A DNA stretch of 64,000 bases from Carallia brachiata (taxonomy: Eukaryota; Streptophyta; Magnoliopsida; Malpighiales; Rhizophoraceae): NCBI GenBank assembly GCA_021464245.1, contig JADCRB010000021.1:1846337-1910336 (forward strand). The letters run 5' to 3'. Positions within the stretch are counted from its first letter, which is position 1. Every line of letters starts with the position of its first letter. A program made the translations under genes and the position numbers. The notes below the pieces were generated by a model, which searched no databases, was not told where the DNA came from, and worked only from the letters and a program-made list of their open reading frames with translations. This document shows, piece after piece, positions 12,972 to 26,000 of this stretch.

Positions 12972-13414
12972 TTATATATTTATAAGTTATTTAGATAGAA
13001 TAATGGTTTATGATTGTCAAAAAAAAGTAATGGTTTATGGATAAGCATATTAAGAAAGAGTGGTCGGCCCAAGAAACAGGAAACCCATACTCCATTGCTT
13101 ACCATAACTTGTCCTTGTCCCGTTACACTGCACAACTCGCGCACGCACACACACACACACACAAACGCACACAGACAAAGAAGGTGTTGCAGCCATCGCT
13201 TCGTCTTGAGGGCACTTGAACCGCCATTCCAAGCCAAAAAACGCCTACTTCTCCTTCACTTCTCCTTCTCCTTCTTTGTCCGTGAATTATTTTTGAAAAG
13301 ACTTTTTCTTTAATCAAAAGTTTCCGTGCACTCAATCTCTAATCCAATACTAAACTCTTTTAATTCTTAGTTTTCGAACCGTCTGCCTATATTAGTATTT
13401 ACCCATAAAAAAAG
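11530..13414. other. intergenic DNA upstream of HO1, with microsatellites
   Basis: No gene was recognised. It contains a TA run at about 12941-12964 and a CA run at about 13143-13163, roughly 250 bases upstream of the heme oxygenase start. The segment at 13240-13414 is CT-rich and is probably the heme oxygenase 5' leader. Confidence 0.45.
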
Positions 13415-15774
13415 ATGGCTTCTTTTGCACAAATTTCTCAACCAAAGTCTTTTTTTAACAATACTAATCTTGCCATCGCACCCTCTCCTTCTCTTCCAAC
13501 CCCGAAATTCCAATCTGGGTTTGTTTCAAAAGGCTTGCCTTTTCGATTCCAGCCATCCTTTTCTTATAGGCTTGCCAAAATGCCCCTGAATGCTGCTGCT
13601 TCTGTTGTGGCTGCCACGACGGCTGAGAAGCCCAAGAAGCGGTATCCCGGAGAGGCTAAGGGGTTCGTGGAGGAGATGAGGTTCGTGGCCATGAAGTTGC
13701 ACACGAGGGAGCAAGCCAAAGAAGGGGAGAAGGAGGTGGAGAAGCCAGAGGAGCGGGCCGTGCGCAAGTGGGAGCCGACTGTCGATGGGTATTTGAGGTT
13801 TCTGGTTGATAGCAAGCTGGTTTATGACACCCTTGAAGAGATTGTTCAGAAGGCCGCTTTTCCTTTTTGTAAGCCCCCTTTTAGAATCTTTGCGTGTTTG
13901 AAAACCCCTTTGTTTTCTTGCTCTCTTTTCTTTTGATATGTTTGATGATTTGCTACGGTTACAACATTTTTTTTTTTTTTGGAGTAATGTTGTTTTGTAT
14001 CGTAATGTTGTTATTTCCGCAAGCACTGCTCTTTTTTTTTTTTTTTTTGGGTTTCCTTTACGTTTCATTGATTCTCCCTTTTGATTGCTTGAAGTACTGT
14101 TGTTTAGGAACTTTTAACCTTCCACAATATATTCTTTTGCGAGTTTGTGTCTTTTTCTGTCTCAGGCTCTCAGCTTGTAAGGCAATATTGAAGGTTTTGG
14201 CTTTAGCAGATGGGTGTCTTTCTGCAATGTGGCCCCCGCCAAAACATCACCTAGAGCTAAATCTGATATTTTTATTCTTAAGAGTGGGCAATTTGGTGGA
14301 GTTGTTCATTTTTGGCTGCTCATTCTTTGTTGTTCAAAAGCTGCTTCCTGTTACATACACAATCTCCTTATGTTGTTGTCCATGGGAATTTATCATTTTG
14401 CTATTGTTCTGGTTTCTTTTCTTTTCTTTTCTTTTTCTCCCTGTTTGCTACCAATCTTGACATATTTTGATACATGCCGATTGCATCCTTGTTGTGTTAC
14501 AGTTTTTGCAAATTGAAAAAAAAAAAGGGGTCTACTGGTTGATTTTATTTATGAATAGATGTTTTATCCTAAAACTGCTGTGCCTATAGATGCTGAGTTC
14601 CAAAACACTGGATTGGAAAGATCTGAAAAATTGGCGAAAGACTTGGAGTGGTTCAAAGAGCAAGGTTATGCCATTCCCGAACCTTCTTCTCCTGGGATCA
14701 CTTATTCAGAGTATCTGAAGGAACTATCTGAGAAGGATCCTCAAGCATTTATTTGCCACTTCTACAATATATATTTTGCTCACAGTGCTGGTGGTCGAAT
14801 GATTGGGAAGAAGGTATGCAGATGTTAATTAAATTATGTCCAAAATCATTTACATACATTACTTTACTTTATGTTTGGAGGTACACAATCTTGTTACGGA
14901 TTTGGCTATGTGCGGTGGCTTTATCCGTCCTATGTTATTCATCAACATTGTGGTTTGGGTGTTATTGAAATACCTTTTCTGCTTCCAAAGTAGACTATCT
15001 ACCATATTTTGCATCTTTGATTTTACCAATTTATGATTGATTGACCTCCCAATCCCTCCTTAACCCTTGCAAATCAGGGAGCCTCATGCACGGAGGACAC
15101 CTTTTGTTTTGAAAAAATATCTCACTAATTCATTTTCATTGAAGAGATATGCTCGTCTACAGAAGATTTTAGTGGGCTTGATTGGGAAATGTTTTTGGCT
15201 GTTGAAATTGATGTGCTGCTCTGGCTTGATGATATGTTTTTGGCCTTATATAAGTTTTGTGTCTGATAGAATCACTGATAATGATGCTCTTTGAGCTCCA
15301 TCACGTTATGATCTTGTCGTTTAGGTTAACATTTGCAATGCATCTCAGAATGTGAGGTACACTGCTTATATCTTCCTTTTACTTTCTTGTTAGGTAGCAG
15401 AGAAGATTCTTAATAACAAGGAACTAGAGTTCTACAAATGGGATGGAGACCTTCGCGAGCTGTTGCAGAATGTCAGGGACAAGCTGAACAAAGTTTCTGA
15501 GGTACCTTTTAATTCCCTTTTGAATAATTCTTTTAATTTCTGTCGGTCGGGTTTTTCAGGATTTCCGAGCTCTAGATTGTAAGATGTAATGACTAATATG
15601 ACTTCTTTTTCTCACTATGCTCGCTTGTTATTCCCCTGGTCTTCACAACCTGATAACTAATACATGTATTTGTCTGCACAGAGTTGGACGCGAGATGAGA
15701 AGAATCATTGTTTGGAGGAAACTGAAAAATCATTCAAGTATTCAGGGGATATCCTACGTCTGATATTGTCATGA
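13415..15774 (+). CDS. HO1: plastid heme oxygenase 1 (HY1 type)
   Basis: Opens heme to biliverdin IX-alpha, the first step in making the phytochrome chromophore, using ferredoxin in the plastid. Exons are 13415-13868, 14590-14813, 15394-15501 and 15682-15774, joining in frame to 292 residues. The first 55 or so residues are Ser/Thr/Pro-rich and poor in acidic residues, as expected for a chloroplast transit peptide. The mature part starts near [20 protein letters not shown]. The proximal heme ligand is His96 in MKLHTREQ. Other family signatures are [40 protein letters not shown] and the tail [18 protein letters not shown]. Codon phases match at all three introns. No lesion was found. HO3/HO4 paralogues share the core, so the exact paralogue is inferred from overall similarity. 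Confidence 0.95.
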
Positions 15775-17330
15775 TGTGCAATAGCATTGCTTAACAATGA
15801 AATACGAAAGACAAAACAAATGGTCACGTGTACTTGAATTTGCATTCGAAATTCAGCCCTAAGAAATTTACTCAGTGCATTGCACCAGAATGGTTAGGTG
15901 TCTATCAAGATGCTTTTTTATCAATGAAGTTATATCGAGTGCATATAATGTTTGTATGACAAAGAAAATAGAATAATCATCTTCTAATAAGACGTGTTCC
16001 AATATCAAATAAAATGTTCGGGAAATGAATTTAAGTGGAACCTGGAAATGCGCTATTTGTTGTGGAATACGTTTCGCTTCAGCTTTGTCTTTGGCTTACA
16101 TGATTTGTCTAAACGTGAATCTTTTTATGACGAGAAGCTTTTGTTAATGATTGGTGCTTCGAGTATTCTTGTTAGGATTTACTAAATTTGTCATACTATG
16201 TTGTTGGCATGCTGCCGACAATGGAAGTTGACGAGTATGTACCATCAACTTTGCCACCAAATGAGCCACACTGGAGCCTCGAGGCCATGTGATGTCCAGA
16301 ATGTTGCCCGGCTAAATATGGAAAGGAACTCAAATGCTGACTTTTATGCCTTGCTGTATTTTTTCTCTAGGGGTGACGTTTTGATGAATTAATTAAAGAG
16401 AAAACTTTGCTTCGATCTTGATCATCCAACAATCAAACAAGCTTCGCTTACACTCTCCCCCTTCCCTTAACAGTAATTTGACACCCACCAGCACCGACGC
16501 CTCTTCATTTTTTCCTTTTTGTTTGAGAGTTGAGACCTCCGCTTCCAACCCGAATAACTAAGTTGTTGTTGGGGGTTAAAGTGTTGATGGTTATTCTGGC
16601 AGTGCAGTGGGGCGCATGAAAATGCGGTAGTAATAAATCAGCGTTTATTGTTCCTGTTTGTACGGTCGTTGATTTCCAGGGATGGCCGGTACTTCAGGAT
16701 GGATTGGGTTGGCACACGTGCTGGAAAGCGGAGGGTATTATACAAAGCTTTCTTCGCTATTGGGCTCCTTTGACTGCAAAACTGGACCATAACTTCCACG
16801 TGATGTTGTTGCTGTTGTTGTTGTCGTTTGAGATAAAGGAAATCATGGCTTCTACTCCTATTGGTCGGCGAATGATTACATTCCCCAACTTCCCAATAAT
16901 TCCTGAGGTCTCGGGCTCTAAAGGAGTTGAAATGTCAATCAATCAGAACTTGTGTTCTGCTACTTTAGAAAGCTAGACGAGGAGACCCTTCGTCTCAAAC
17001 AGGTGATTCTCGCTATGATGTTTTTCATTATACTGCATTCCAGTGATTGCGTGAGTTTGAACTGTGATAATGGCATACTTTCCTAACAATCCGCAGTTAA
17101 AGTGGAAGGGGAAAGAATAGTTATCATATTAGCATCAGAATGGTTTTTGATGAACGATTTTGTAAGCAAAGCTGTGTCAAGTACAAAACTTTTTCAGGCT
17201 TAGGACTATATTCATAAGTTCATAGCATTGGAATCTTACACAAAAAGCAATTGAACAACGCAACAGTCCAGCCCAGCTTGTAGCCCAGATGATCAGCGCA
17301 GCACACTAATGATCAAATCCCGCAGTGCAT
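15775..17330. other. intergenic DNA between HO1 and BSD2-like gene
   Basis: These are converging 3' ends of a plus- and a minus-strand gene, so part is untranslated region. Short open frames (for example 16704-16976) show no family resemblance. No RNA gene was recognised. Confidence 0.4.
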
Positions 17331-19421
17331 TCATTCATCAAAGGTGCTCATGAATCCCCAATAAAGCCTGCTCCATTGCAGTTTCCACACAAAATATCCC
17401 TTTTTCTCTGCATAGAATCATAAAATATATCATTCAGCTAACAGTGCAAAAATGATACCAATCACCAAGAGTAAAAGCAAGCAGTAAATCATTAATATTT
17501 TTAATTCAGGATGTAACAAATCAACAGAAACCAAAGATTCCAGTTTCAAAACACGTTAATCACGTTTATCACAAAGAAGAATTCTATATGTAAACATTAT
17601 GTATTGCCGCCAGCATGCGTTGGACTGTTGTCCAAGAAAAAGAAAAGGGGGAATGGGGTCCATGTCTGGCCTATGCCAGCACTCTCATCCGGGTGCTAAA
17701 CGTTAGAAAATGGTATATTGAGATAGCACAACCAAGGTAGGAAACTGCGGCATCGTTCCTATTTGGCCGGATGTCATGTCAGATGAGTACAAGTGTGATG
17801 ACCCCAGGAGACAGGTTGCTCCATGAAAAGCATGTTTCATTGACTCAAGTTTTGAACTCCTGCTTGTCTGCAGAAATAACAACGAAAACACCAGCAGAAA
17901 AGGATGACAGGGTAAGTTTGCTGCCTTACCTGCAAAGCCAGCATAGTCCACCAGCTTTAAACTGTCCGTTGAAGTGGTCTACAGAATTAACTCCAGAACC
18001 TTTGCATTGAGTACATAAAATAGCACCTAGTAGTTTAAGGAAAAGAGTTCAATGCTTCAGGGAGCAAAATAAGTGATGCGCATATATAACACTTCAAATT
18101 CATTCCAAAGGCATTGGTTATTGGAGAATCAGAAAGCTGCACAAATGATGTTGAACCAATATCTAAAAGAATGGTCCGTGACACTGGAAAAACGTTCCTT
18201 ATTATGTGCACAATTTTTGGAGCTTTAATCACAAAAAACAGTTCATCAGCCAATGTTACTCTGAATCCTTCGATTCATCAAAAGGTTGAGTTAGATAAGT
18301 GCAATTAACTTCAAGTAATGATCACATTCAGTAGAACATGCACATTAGACAAAATACATTGGCCACTTTAAAAAGTAAAATGATTGTCATGGACACATAA
18401 AGTAGTACAAATAGTAATTATCTATTGCCACCAAAAAAAAAAAAAAAGGCGAACAGAGACTACAAAAGCTTACCATTTCCATCACAATCAGCACAGACAA
18501 TGCTATTTGGTTTGGTGCTCTTGTTGCTATCTGTGGCCTGTCAATCCGAGAGAAAAGCATGTTTTAAATGAAAAGTGAACCACAATAGGGAAAATCTTCA
18601 AGTCTTCTTGGATTCTTGACTGGGATCCATGCCTCATTTACTCATCTGTAATTGTTGGGTACGAAGGAATCTAACACTCGCGTTAAATCCAAACTTACTC
18701 TATAACGATACCAGCACTAATCAGATGAACATTCTATTAATTTTTGGCAAGCTCTCCTTGTTAGCACAAAAGGCTGATCTTGGCTGCCATTGACTACACT
18801 AGCAGTACACAAATGTGTAAATGCTTTCATTTAAAGGCTATATAAGAAGCAACTTTCTACTTCAATAATCTTTGAAGAAAATATCGTTGTGTATTTTCTG
18901 TGGTGATTAATGGCTTTGACTGTCCATTTACAGTTACTCGTTTCAGTAAATTAGCTATGCGAAGTCACATATCATCGATGGACATATATATTTCAACCCA
19001 ATTAATAAAAGCATTCAATTTACCAGGGGAGAAAAAAAAAAACCTCGCAATGACTGAAATTAGAAAATACAGCAAGCCCGTTACTGACCTTATGTGCAAA
19101 AACTGAGAGAAAAAAAAAAAAAAAAAGCACTCACCTTGACTTCCAAGGATAGAAATTTAGGAGTTCCAGAGTTTTGGAAAAGTTTGTTTACTCGAAGAAC
19201 CCTCCCGCTTTCAGCAACTGAATCCACAGGAATCAGTCCTAAAATTACCAAAATAAATAATTCACAGTTTATGCGTGTTAAAAAGGAAACAACCCAATAT
19301 CAATCCTGAAAAAACAAAGACACACACACACACACACACACAGAGACAGAGAATTGGGTGTACCCGGTCTGTTGGGGGATTTCATGGAGCAAAGAGGTGC
19401 GAAACATAGAGAGTTGGCCAT
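17331..19421 (-). CDS. BSD2: BSD2-like DnaJ-type zinc-finger protein, last exon frame-disrupted
   Basis: BSD2 is a plastid chaperone needed for Rubisco large-subunit assembly. Exons (minus) are 19421-19364, 19238-19135, 18537-18474, 18026-17930 and 17407-17331. They give MANSLCFAPLCSMK (transit peptide), SNKSTKPNSIVCADCDGNG, AILCTQCKGSGVNSVDHFNG, GQFKAGGLCWLCR and KRDILCGNCNGAGFI, that is, the paired CxxCxGxG motifs of the family. The first four exons join in phase. The last exon does not. At its start (about 17399-17407) one base seems missing between CWLCR and KRDILC, where the family has an extra Gly. At 17356-17359 a run of four C (plus strand) is one short, turning the expected GFIGGFMSTFDE ending into an early stop at 17348-17350. 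Two small deletions in one short exon suggest consensus errors or decay. An alternative acceptor two bases downstream would skip the first problem by omitting the Gly. Confidence 0.82.
19319..19342. repeat. CA microsatellite in BSD2-like intron 1
   Basis: About twelve CA dinucleotides lie just inside intron 1, about 20 bases downstream of the exon 1 donor on the minus strand. Confidence 0.85.
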
Positions 19422-21104
19422 ATTAAAGACAAATCTTAATCTGGGGTTCCTTCTTGAAGTACTTTTGCTTAGAAAAGAATAGAGGAAGCGGAAGAGGAAA
19501 TAACCCCTGAAGAGTTCAAGAGTGGAAGTGTGTGCTTCCTTTCACTTTGAATACATTGGTGGTAACGAACGCAGACATCCATCTTGGGATAAGGCTCACT
19601 CCCTTGTGAGGAAGGAGACAATCCTTATAATTTTACTAAAATGACCTTATGGTTGTCTTCTCTCATTGTTATTGGGACGTGCGGTCCATTTGATGTTATT
19701 GTAGCCTCAACTGGCGAAGGGCTTTGATGTCAATAGCCAGAGCGGGCAGCAAATTTGTACTCGTTTGTCTTCCACATTTCACTATTGTTTTAATTTTTTT
19801 TTAAGATACTTTTATTTTTATTTTATTGATATATTATCATTATTTCGTGAATTGCTGTAAACTCGCAGCATTCTTATATTCACCTTAAAATTTATACCTT
19901 ATTTTATTTTAATATTTTTTATGGTAATAGCTCCACATGTCATTTGTTAATCTAGGGGGGAAAAAGAAAAGCTAAACTTTGACAAATTCTGGGAATAGGG
20001 AGATGGGTCAATTGTAATCTTATCATGTGTGTGATAATCACCTGGTCCTTTGTGCTCTCAGTCTTTGATGCCCCCACTTTGCGGCTCGTATATTATGCCA
20101 TCTCGACTGATTTAGAGTAATTATACTTGGATGATTTTGCTCTCAGTTTATAGTTGCTTTCAGTTAAGTAGCGGCTCAGTACCGCTGCCATGCAACATTT
20201 TATTCTCAGAAGCAGCCTTACTTGCTCCTAAATCATACTAGCGATTGCTGGGAACCACGTCTTTTTAACCTGCAACCTAAGCTGTTTCTTCTTTTGCCCT
20301 CCCTTTCAGGTGACGCTGAGTTTGGAAAGACAACCAGATGCTTCCATCAAGTCCTGAGGACTTAGTGCCAAATTCTTGCCATAGCTAGAAATTCAAGACA
20401 AGAATTCCCATTTTGAGATCTCAAAATTAACCTACGGATAAAGGAAACGGATTCAACAGCCCATTTTAAGATTCTGCACTCAACTGCTAGAAACCATAGC
20501 ATACATTTGCTCTGGAGAGAGATGCATCTACTTTGCCATCGCATTTGAAACACTCGGAGGTTGTATTCTGCTGGAAACAGATTCTTTGCGGTCACACATT
20601 AAATAATCCACCGGAAGAAATGTGAATTCCTTGCCCTTAAAATTGTAGGTAAACAACATTTGAGAGCTGTATTAGCATTTGAGATTAGATGTTTGTAAAT
20701 AACAGGCACCAGTAGCTGGGCTTCCAGATTGGGAGCAAATTCCTACCAAGGAACAAGCATTTGGATTCAAATAGATGCGATGTGCACAGACCAAAATTGG
20801 CACACCAATGCATGAGGGAAGGAGGTTACAATTCAATAGCCCCAAAAAATCCAGAATGCAAGTGCAAAAAATTCACATGGATGCTCTACCTTAGTAAACT
20901 TGGCAGTATAGGAGCTGAGCTCTCTGTATCTTTTAACCATGTACCTACAATACTGGTATCCTTTGGTTATTATGCTCTTCCCAACTAAGAGATCCTCTTC
21001 AGACAATGACAAATGAAGACATCATGTCTGCACTCACCCAGAAATGTTCCTTTCATGGCTTATTGAAGAGGCATGACAACCCAAGTCCTGTAGCCAGTTC
21101 TTGT
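19422..21104. other. intergenic DNA upstream of BSD2-like, downstream of FkbM gene
   Basis: Contains the minus-strand BSD2-like promoter at its left end and probably the FkbM 3' untranslated region at its right end. Open frames at 20362-20595 (-) and 20761-20988 (+) resemble no family I know. Confidence 0.4.
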
Positions 21105-23497
21105 CTACCAGTGCAAAGCGCAATACAGGCTGCTGCAATGGGCATCTGTACCATGCTGCGTGCAACTAGTATAACCCACAGTATGGAGGAAATCACGCAT
21201 CTCTTTAGCACTGCTGTTGCTAGCTTGCAATAAACGTTCATCTTCCTCATAAATAAGGCAAGGAGCTTCATCTTTTGTTCTCGACAGCAATTTTGTGGCG
21301 CCTTTTAATACATGATATTCCCAACCTTGAACATCAATTTTGAGCAGAAGCACGGACTCCGAGTCTGAAATCAGTTTATCTAGAGGGATTGTCCTCACTT
21401 GAACTGCTATTTCTTCATTGGACTTAAATGCAAGCTTTGCACCAGTGGCTGAAACAGCACTGTTGTCAAGTCGACCCACCTGCTGGTGGCATAAGAAAGG
21501 TTGTTGAGCATTAGAGCAAAAGAAGATAAAAAGATAGTATCTACAAAATTCTGAAACAAATGAAAGATGCATAAAGATAAATCTGAAAATCGTTCAAGCA
21601 TCAGTAAATAAACAGAATTATCTCCTACAACTTAATTGAGAGTTTCACAACCATCAACACCAGCAGGATGCAGCCTCATTAAATTTTATGTCATGTAATC
21701 ATGAGGCTACCTCTAAAGTCTAGACAGAAAGCACCTGCTTCCTGATCCTTCAATTTCAGTGAACATCACTGAAATGTAGTTAACTAATGTTAATTAACCA
21801 GAACCTTATAAAGATCATTCACTTCAATAAATACTTCAAATCTGTGCAAAATAGACCTTTCATTGATCTTTAAAGGCCACAACATTGTTTCAAGCAGAGC
21901 AGGAACAACACATCTTTATTTCAAACAAATTGCCTACACTTTCCATAAATGAGACAAATAAGAATCCAACAGGTGAATCTAACTATAACATAAACAACAA
22001 TTACCAAATCTCTCATAAGACAACAGCAATTTCCGTAAGATCCAGCACATGGCCCTTTCACCAAAAAGGAAAAAAAAAAAAGGAAAACGGAGAAAAAAAC
22101 AAATTAACTAACTAAATAATAGAACCTAGAAAGACACTGAAAACCACCTAACTTTGTGGTCTACTGCGAAAGAGGTCATTCTTTGTTGTCTCTAAGTTTG
22201 TGGGTTTTATTTTTTACCAAGAAAATTAGTTCCTCGGATTTAGGAACATCCCCTGGTTAAGAATTTAGACATTTGGTTATAATTATGAGGAAAAGGCATA
22301 GAGCTTATGAAAATGGAAAGAGATCGGCGCCATAGGCATCCTAATTTGGCAGCCTAATATATATTTTGATAAAATTTTTGAAAGAGAGAAAATGAAAAAA
22401 GAAAAAGTATAAGAGATGATCATGAAAAGAAAAAAATATTTTATATCATCTCTTATATATTAGGGAAGAGGTGATGGATGGGAAGAAAACTATAAATTCA
22501 AGAAAGAGTGGAAAGTAAAAAGAAGAATATAAAATATATTGAAATAACAATTTATTATTCATAATAAATTTTATTTAAATATTTTATTTAAATAAAATTA
22601 TTATTTTTAAATTATATAATAGGTAATTAAATCATTTATAAATTTAATAAGAGAATCAATAATTTTTCTTTCAATTTTGAGAAAATTAATTTTAATGAGA
22701 TAACAAAAATTAAGAGAATTAAAAATTTTTTCTTTTTTTATTTTTTAAATACAATAATTTATTTTAATCATCTTTTTTTTTTTTTTCCTCCCTCCATTTT
22801 TCTCCTTTCTAAACACAATGTAGATGGGGATAGAAAAAGGGAATTATAATAGACAGCGAGTTCTTAATAATCAGCCCTATAATTTGAACTGAAGGTACAT
22901 TTATCTTATGAAAAGTAATGTTCCCAATCTGATTAGAGGCAGCGGCCTCAAAGACAGTAACCAAGTCCCCAACTCGATTGAACCAAATCCCATCGCAAAT
23001 CCTCTGTAAGTTCTCCATAGCAGGCTCTGAAGCCAACACTCTAAACCCCATTACTGCGGCGGCGAAGCTAGCAATCCCCACATTCGCACCCGCATCCAGC
23101 ACCAACCCATTTCTCCTCTTCATTCCTTCCAACAGTTCCCGAATAGTGGCAGAGATATCCGGCTTCCGAAAGAGCTGGTCAAGATGTTCTTGTGGGGCTT
23201 GTCGGGCAAGGACCCGAAATCGGAGAGAGAGTAGAGAAAAGGGTACTTGAGATTCTCTGCTACGTTGGCAATCACAGGGTGGGACTGTGGGGATGTCAGG
23301 CAATCAAAGGGGGCAAATGGGTAAGTTGGGATATTTGACGCGGTTTGGGTTTTAGAAGAGAACGGTTGCGGTTTGACGGGGAGCGAGAGGCGAGAAAGAG
23401 GAAGAGGAGGAGGAGGAAAGAGAGGCAGAGAAGAAGCAGGAGTAATGGCCTTGGGAGAGGAGTTTTGGGTGCCTGTTGTTTTCTGTTCTCCAGGCAT
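21105..23497 (-). CDS. FkbM-family SAM-dependent methyltransferase, one apparent frameshift
   Basis: Members of the Methyltransf_21/FkbM family are usually O-methyltransferases; the substrate of this plant type is not known to me. Exon 1 (minus) runs 23497-22899 and exon 2 runs 21479-21105. Exon 1 begins MPGEQKTTGTQ with a Pro/Ser-rich head, then YPFAPFDCLTSPQSHPVIAN. The SAM-binding motif is LVLDAGANVGIASFAAAVMG, followed by VLASEPAMENLQRI. Exon 2 supplies VRTIPLDKLI, the LLLKIDVQGWEYHVLKGA motif and a C-terminus ending HGTDAHCSSLYCALHW. The head and the catalytic part lie in different frames. The switch falls near 23178-23188, where AACATCTTGAC would read through if one base were restored. 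The intron 1 donor used here is GT at 22898-22897. The 1.4-kb intron holds an AT-rich block at about 22.4-22.8 kb. Confidence 0.8.
22400..22815. repeat. AT-rich repeat in FkbM intron
   Basis: An AT-rich block ending ttctaaacacaatg, similar in character to the other small repeats of the window. Boundaries are uncertain and no target duplication was identified. Confidence 0.3.
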
Positions 23498-25170
23498 TTG
23501 CCATGGAATGATGGAAAGAATCTGGCGGGAGAGTTCGCCCGATAAAAAATATATGATTTTCAGGAAAGAAGTGTGGGATTTCCAGAAGACCCAGTTACCC
23601 AGATGATTGGATCTAGGAATCTATTATTAAATAGGATACTGTTACATAAAGAAAATTTGTCAAGAGAAAATTTTAAATTATAATTTATTAAATTTATTAT
23701 AAACAGTTTTAATTATAAATATAATTTAAAATAAAAAAATATTATTATATTTTTGGACAATGAATTTGATTGATTGTAAAGAAAATCTAACTGCTTATAA
23801 TACAAAAATTCTTTCAAACAATTTTTTTTTTACCCTACAACTTTTTTTCAATTAAATATTAATCGATGTTGATATTTTCTTTTTAATGGATCTGTTACAC
23901 TTTTTGCAACCTCGGTGGCACGGCGATTACGAGTTTGGGTGGAGAAGAAGCATTTTTTTTTTTTTCTTTAACGAGTGTAAAGAGGGGAAACGAGGGGAAA
24001 CATTTGTTACCAGGCATGGATTTTGGGCAAACCAGTCCGGCTAATTCTCGCGAGCATCTGTAATGCATAGGCTCTCCGAGGAAAAGGCCCAAAAACCTGA
24101 GATACCTCAAAAAACTGCAAAGCATACCCTGAATGTAAGTAAAAGCATACAGATGAAGAAATAGGTAAAACTACCAAAAAAAACCACACCATTACCTGCG
24201 AAGATTGCATCTTTTTCCTTCGCAGGAAAGATACTGTCCAATAATATTCTCCTCTCCTTGTTTCCATTTACTTCAATTCGTGGCTTATGTCATCGACCTG
24301 TTAATATCAAGCTCCGATGAGTGATAACATTGTTTCACGACGTATAATAAAGCAATCATAACTACTAATAAATTTGACACAATGTGTCTAGGTAAAACTG
24401 ATCTGATTTCCTCAAGCACGATGCAAATAGATCTTCGATCCAATACCAGGGTACCACATTCCACATCATCTAGATCCATCAACCACGTTTTCTAGTAAGT
24501 GCATTCAGTACACTTCTACAATAGGCCAAGAAAATGAAATTTCTTTCGATAGCTGCAACGCTAAGCATGAAAATAAAGACAAGCCAAAAACTGAGACAGT
24601 TTTTCCTGTGGACAATCTAACAAGATGATAACGGCTATAATGAGGCCCTTCCTTGAAACATTAGAAATTTTTAATAATATATCTTCCAGCCAGGAAATAT
24701 AAGATGATAAAATGAGGACAAAATAGGTAACCAAAGATATGTAGGACAGTTGACCAAGAAAAATAAGTGGGACGGGGGACGAGAAGAAGAGAAGTAAATA
24801 AAAATAATAAAGATCAAATCGAAAATGGTAGTTTCATCATGTTCAACAAATGAAGTCAACATAATCTGGCATAAGTAAATAGGGCACACAAAAGCTGATT
24901 TAATAAAAGCGAAGCCAAGACATGTCGTCAATTGCCCATAAAGGAGGCGTAGAACTGCTGAAAATGCCAAAAAGTAGTATGATTCTACATTTGCATCTGG
25001 TTTATTCAAACGATTGAATTTTGGGCAGAAAAGGCTTATGTGTTGGCTAATGGTTCTCAAACACCTAAATGTAGATGATTTGAATTCAACATTATTATAT
25101 ATTAATCTTTACTGTGATCCCAAGAGTCTTCTATGTTGGGTTTAGCACAAATATCCCATAAGCAAAGTAT
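23498..25170. other. region between FkbM gene and NUP205-derived array
   Basis: AT-rich with no confidently recognised gene. A segment at about 24940-25060 (minus) parallels sequence just upstream of NUP205-like pieces at 28280-28360 and 29720-29800, so the array probably begins here. Open frames at 23895-24267 (-) were not identified. Confidence 0.4.
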
Positions 25171-25254
25171 TCTATGTGTACGCATACAGATGATGAGATA
25201 AAACTATCAAGATATATTTTTTAACAAAGAAGCCTTCAAATAAAGGATGCAAAG

Positions 25255-26000
25255 GGTAAGGTAATGATTTAGAATTAAACAAGTCAAAACCTTTTGATGA
25301 ACATTCAGATATGCAACCGGTGCTTTTCCATCCCCCTCTTGAAATCTGGCAACAGGGTACCAGCATTCTGCAAGGATCATTTAGAACTTCTCATCATAAA
25401 TTGTTAAGCAACAAACTAATGTGCTCCACCCAATAGAGTGAAATGCTTTGCCCTGAAGAAGCTCATGGACCTTTGCAGCATCTTCTTGGCTACAAGCTTC
25501 AAAGGATGTTATATCAGCAACACACAATAATGACAATGGATATACATGACAAGGCAAAGCCAATAGATCACAGCATAGATAAAGAATTCACGTACCAAAG
25601 TACTCAACATATTCAAGAAAGCCGCAAGTGTTTGAAAATTAGTATGATCTTCCTGGACAAAATTAACAAAGTTTCACAAAACATCATTCCTAGGCATCAA
25701 TTCTGGTTCTTTTTGAACATCGTACAAATAAAAGGTACTGCAAAACGATGACAAAACACAAAAATAAAAAAAAATCAATTGTGTTTAAACAATAAACAAG
25801 AGCCTGTCATATTCATCCTTTACATGTAATGCTCCTTTCAAGTCTCAAATTCTACCAGAAGGTTCTACATTGAGATTCTACTTTTATATGCATTAATGTG
25901 CCTCGACTTACCAAAAATATGTAGCACTGAACTGAAAATTACTAACCTGATAAATTTCACTCACAAACTCCAGCAAAGAGACAAACATAAAGGGGTCAGT
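25255..26000 (-). pseudogene. NUP205-derived pseudogene fragment, unit 1
   Basis: NUP205 is a large inner-ring scaffold nucleoporin of the nuclear pore. Three consecutive exon-like pieces are seen in gene order on the minus strand. The piece at 25995-25947 encodes a LLEFVSEIYQ-type end with a GT donor. The piece at 25715-25596 encodes EPELM then DHTNFQTLAAFLNMLSTL. The piece at 25500-25270 encodes CSQEDAAKVHELLQGKAF, SIGWSTL and IYDEKF, then NAGTLLPDF and, in another frame, QEGDGKAPVAYLNV. Damage is clear: the conserved Trp codon after DVL is TGA, an extra T interrupts the frame after EKF, and a base is missing after LLPDF. In intact plant NUP205 these parts are contiguous in the middle of a protein of about 1,800 residues. 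The identification rests on my memory of the family. Confidence 0.75.

Noticed and set aside
13526..14068. 180-codon minus-strand open frame
   Set aside because: It is the antisense shadow of heme oxygenase exon 1 and the adjacent intron.
13894..14460. 188-codon plus-strand open frame rich in Phe, Leu and Cys
   Set aside because: It lies in heme oxygenase intron 1, in T-rich sequence, with no family resemblance.
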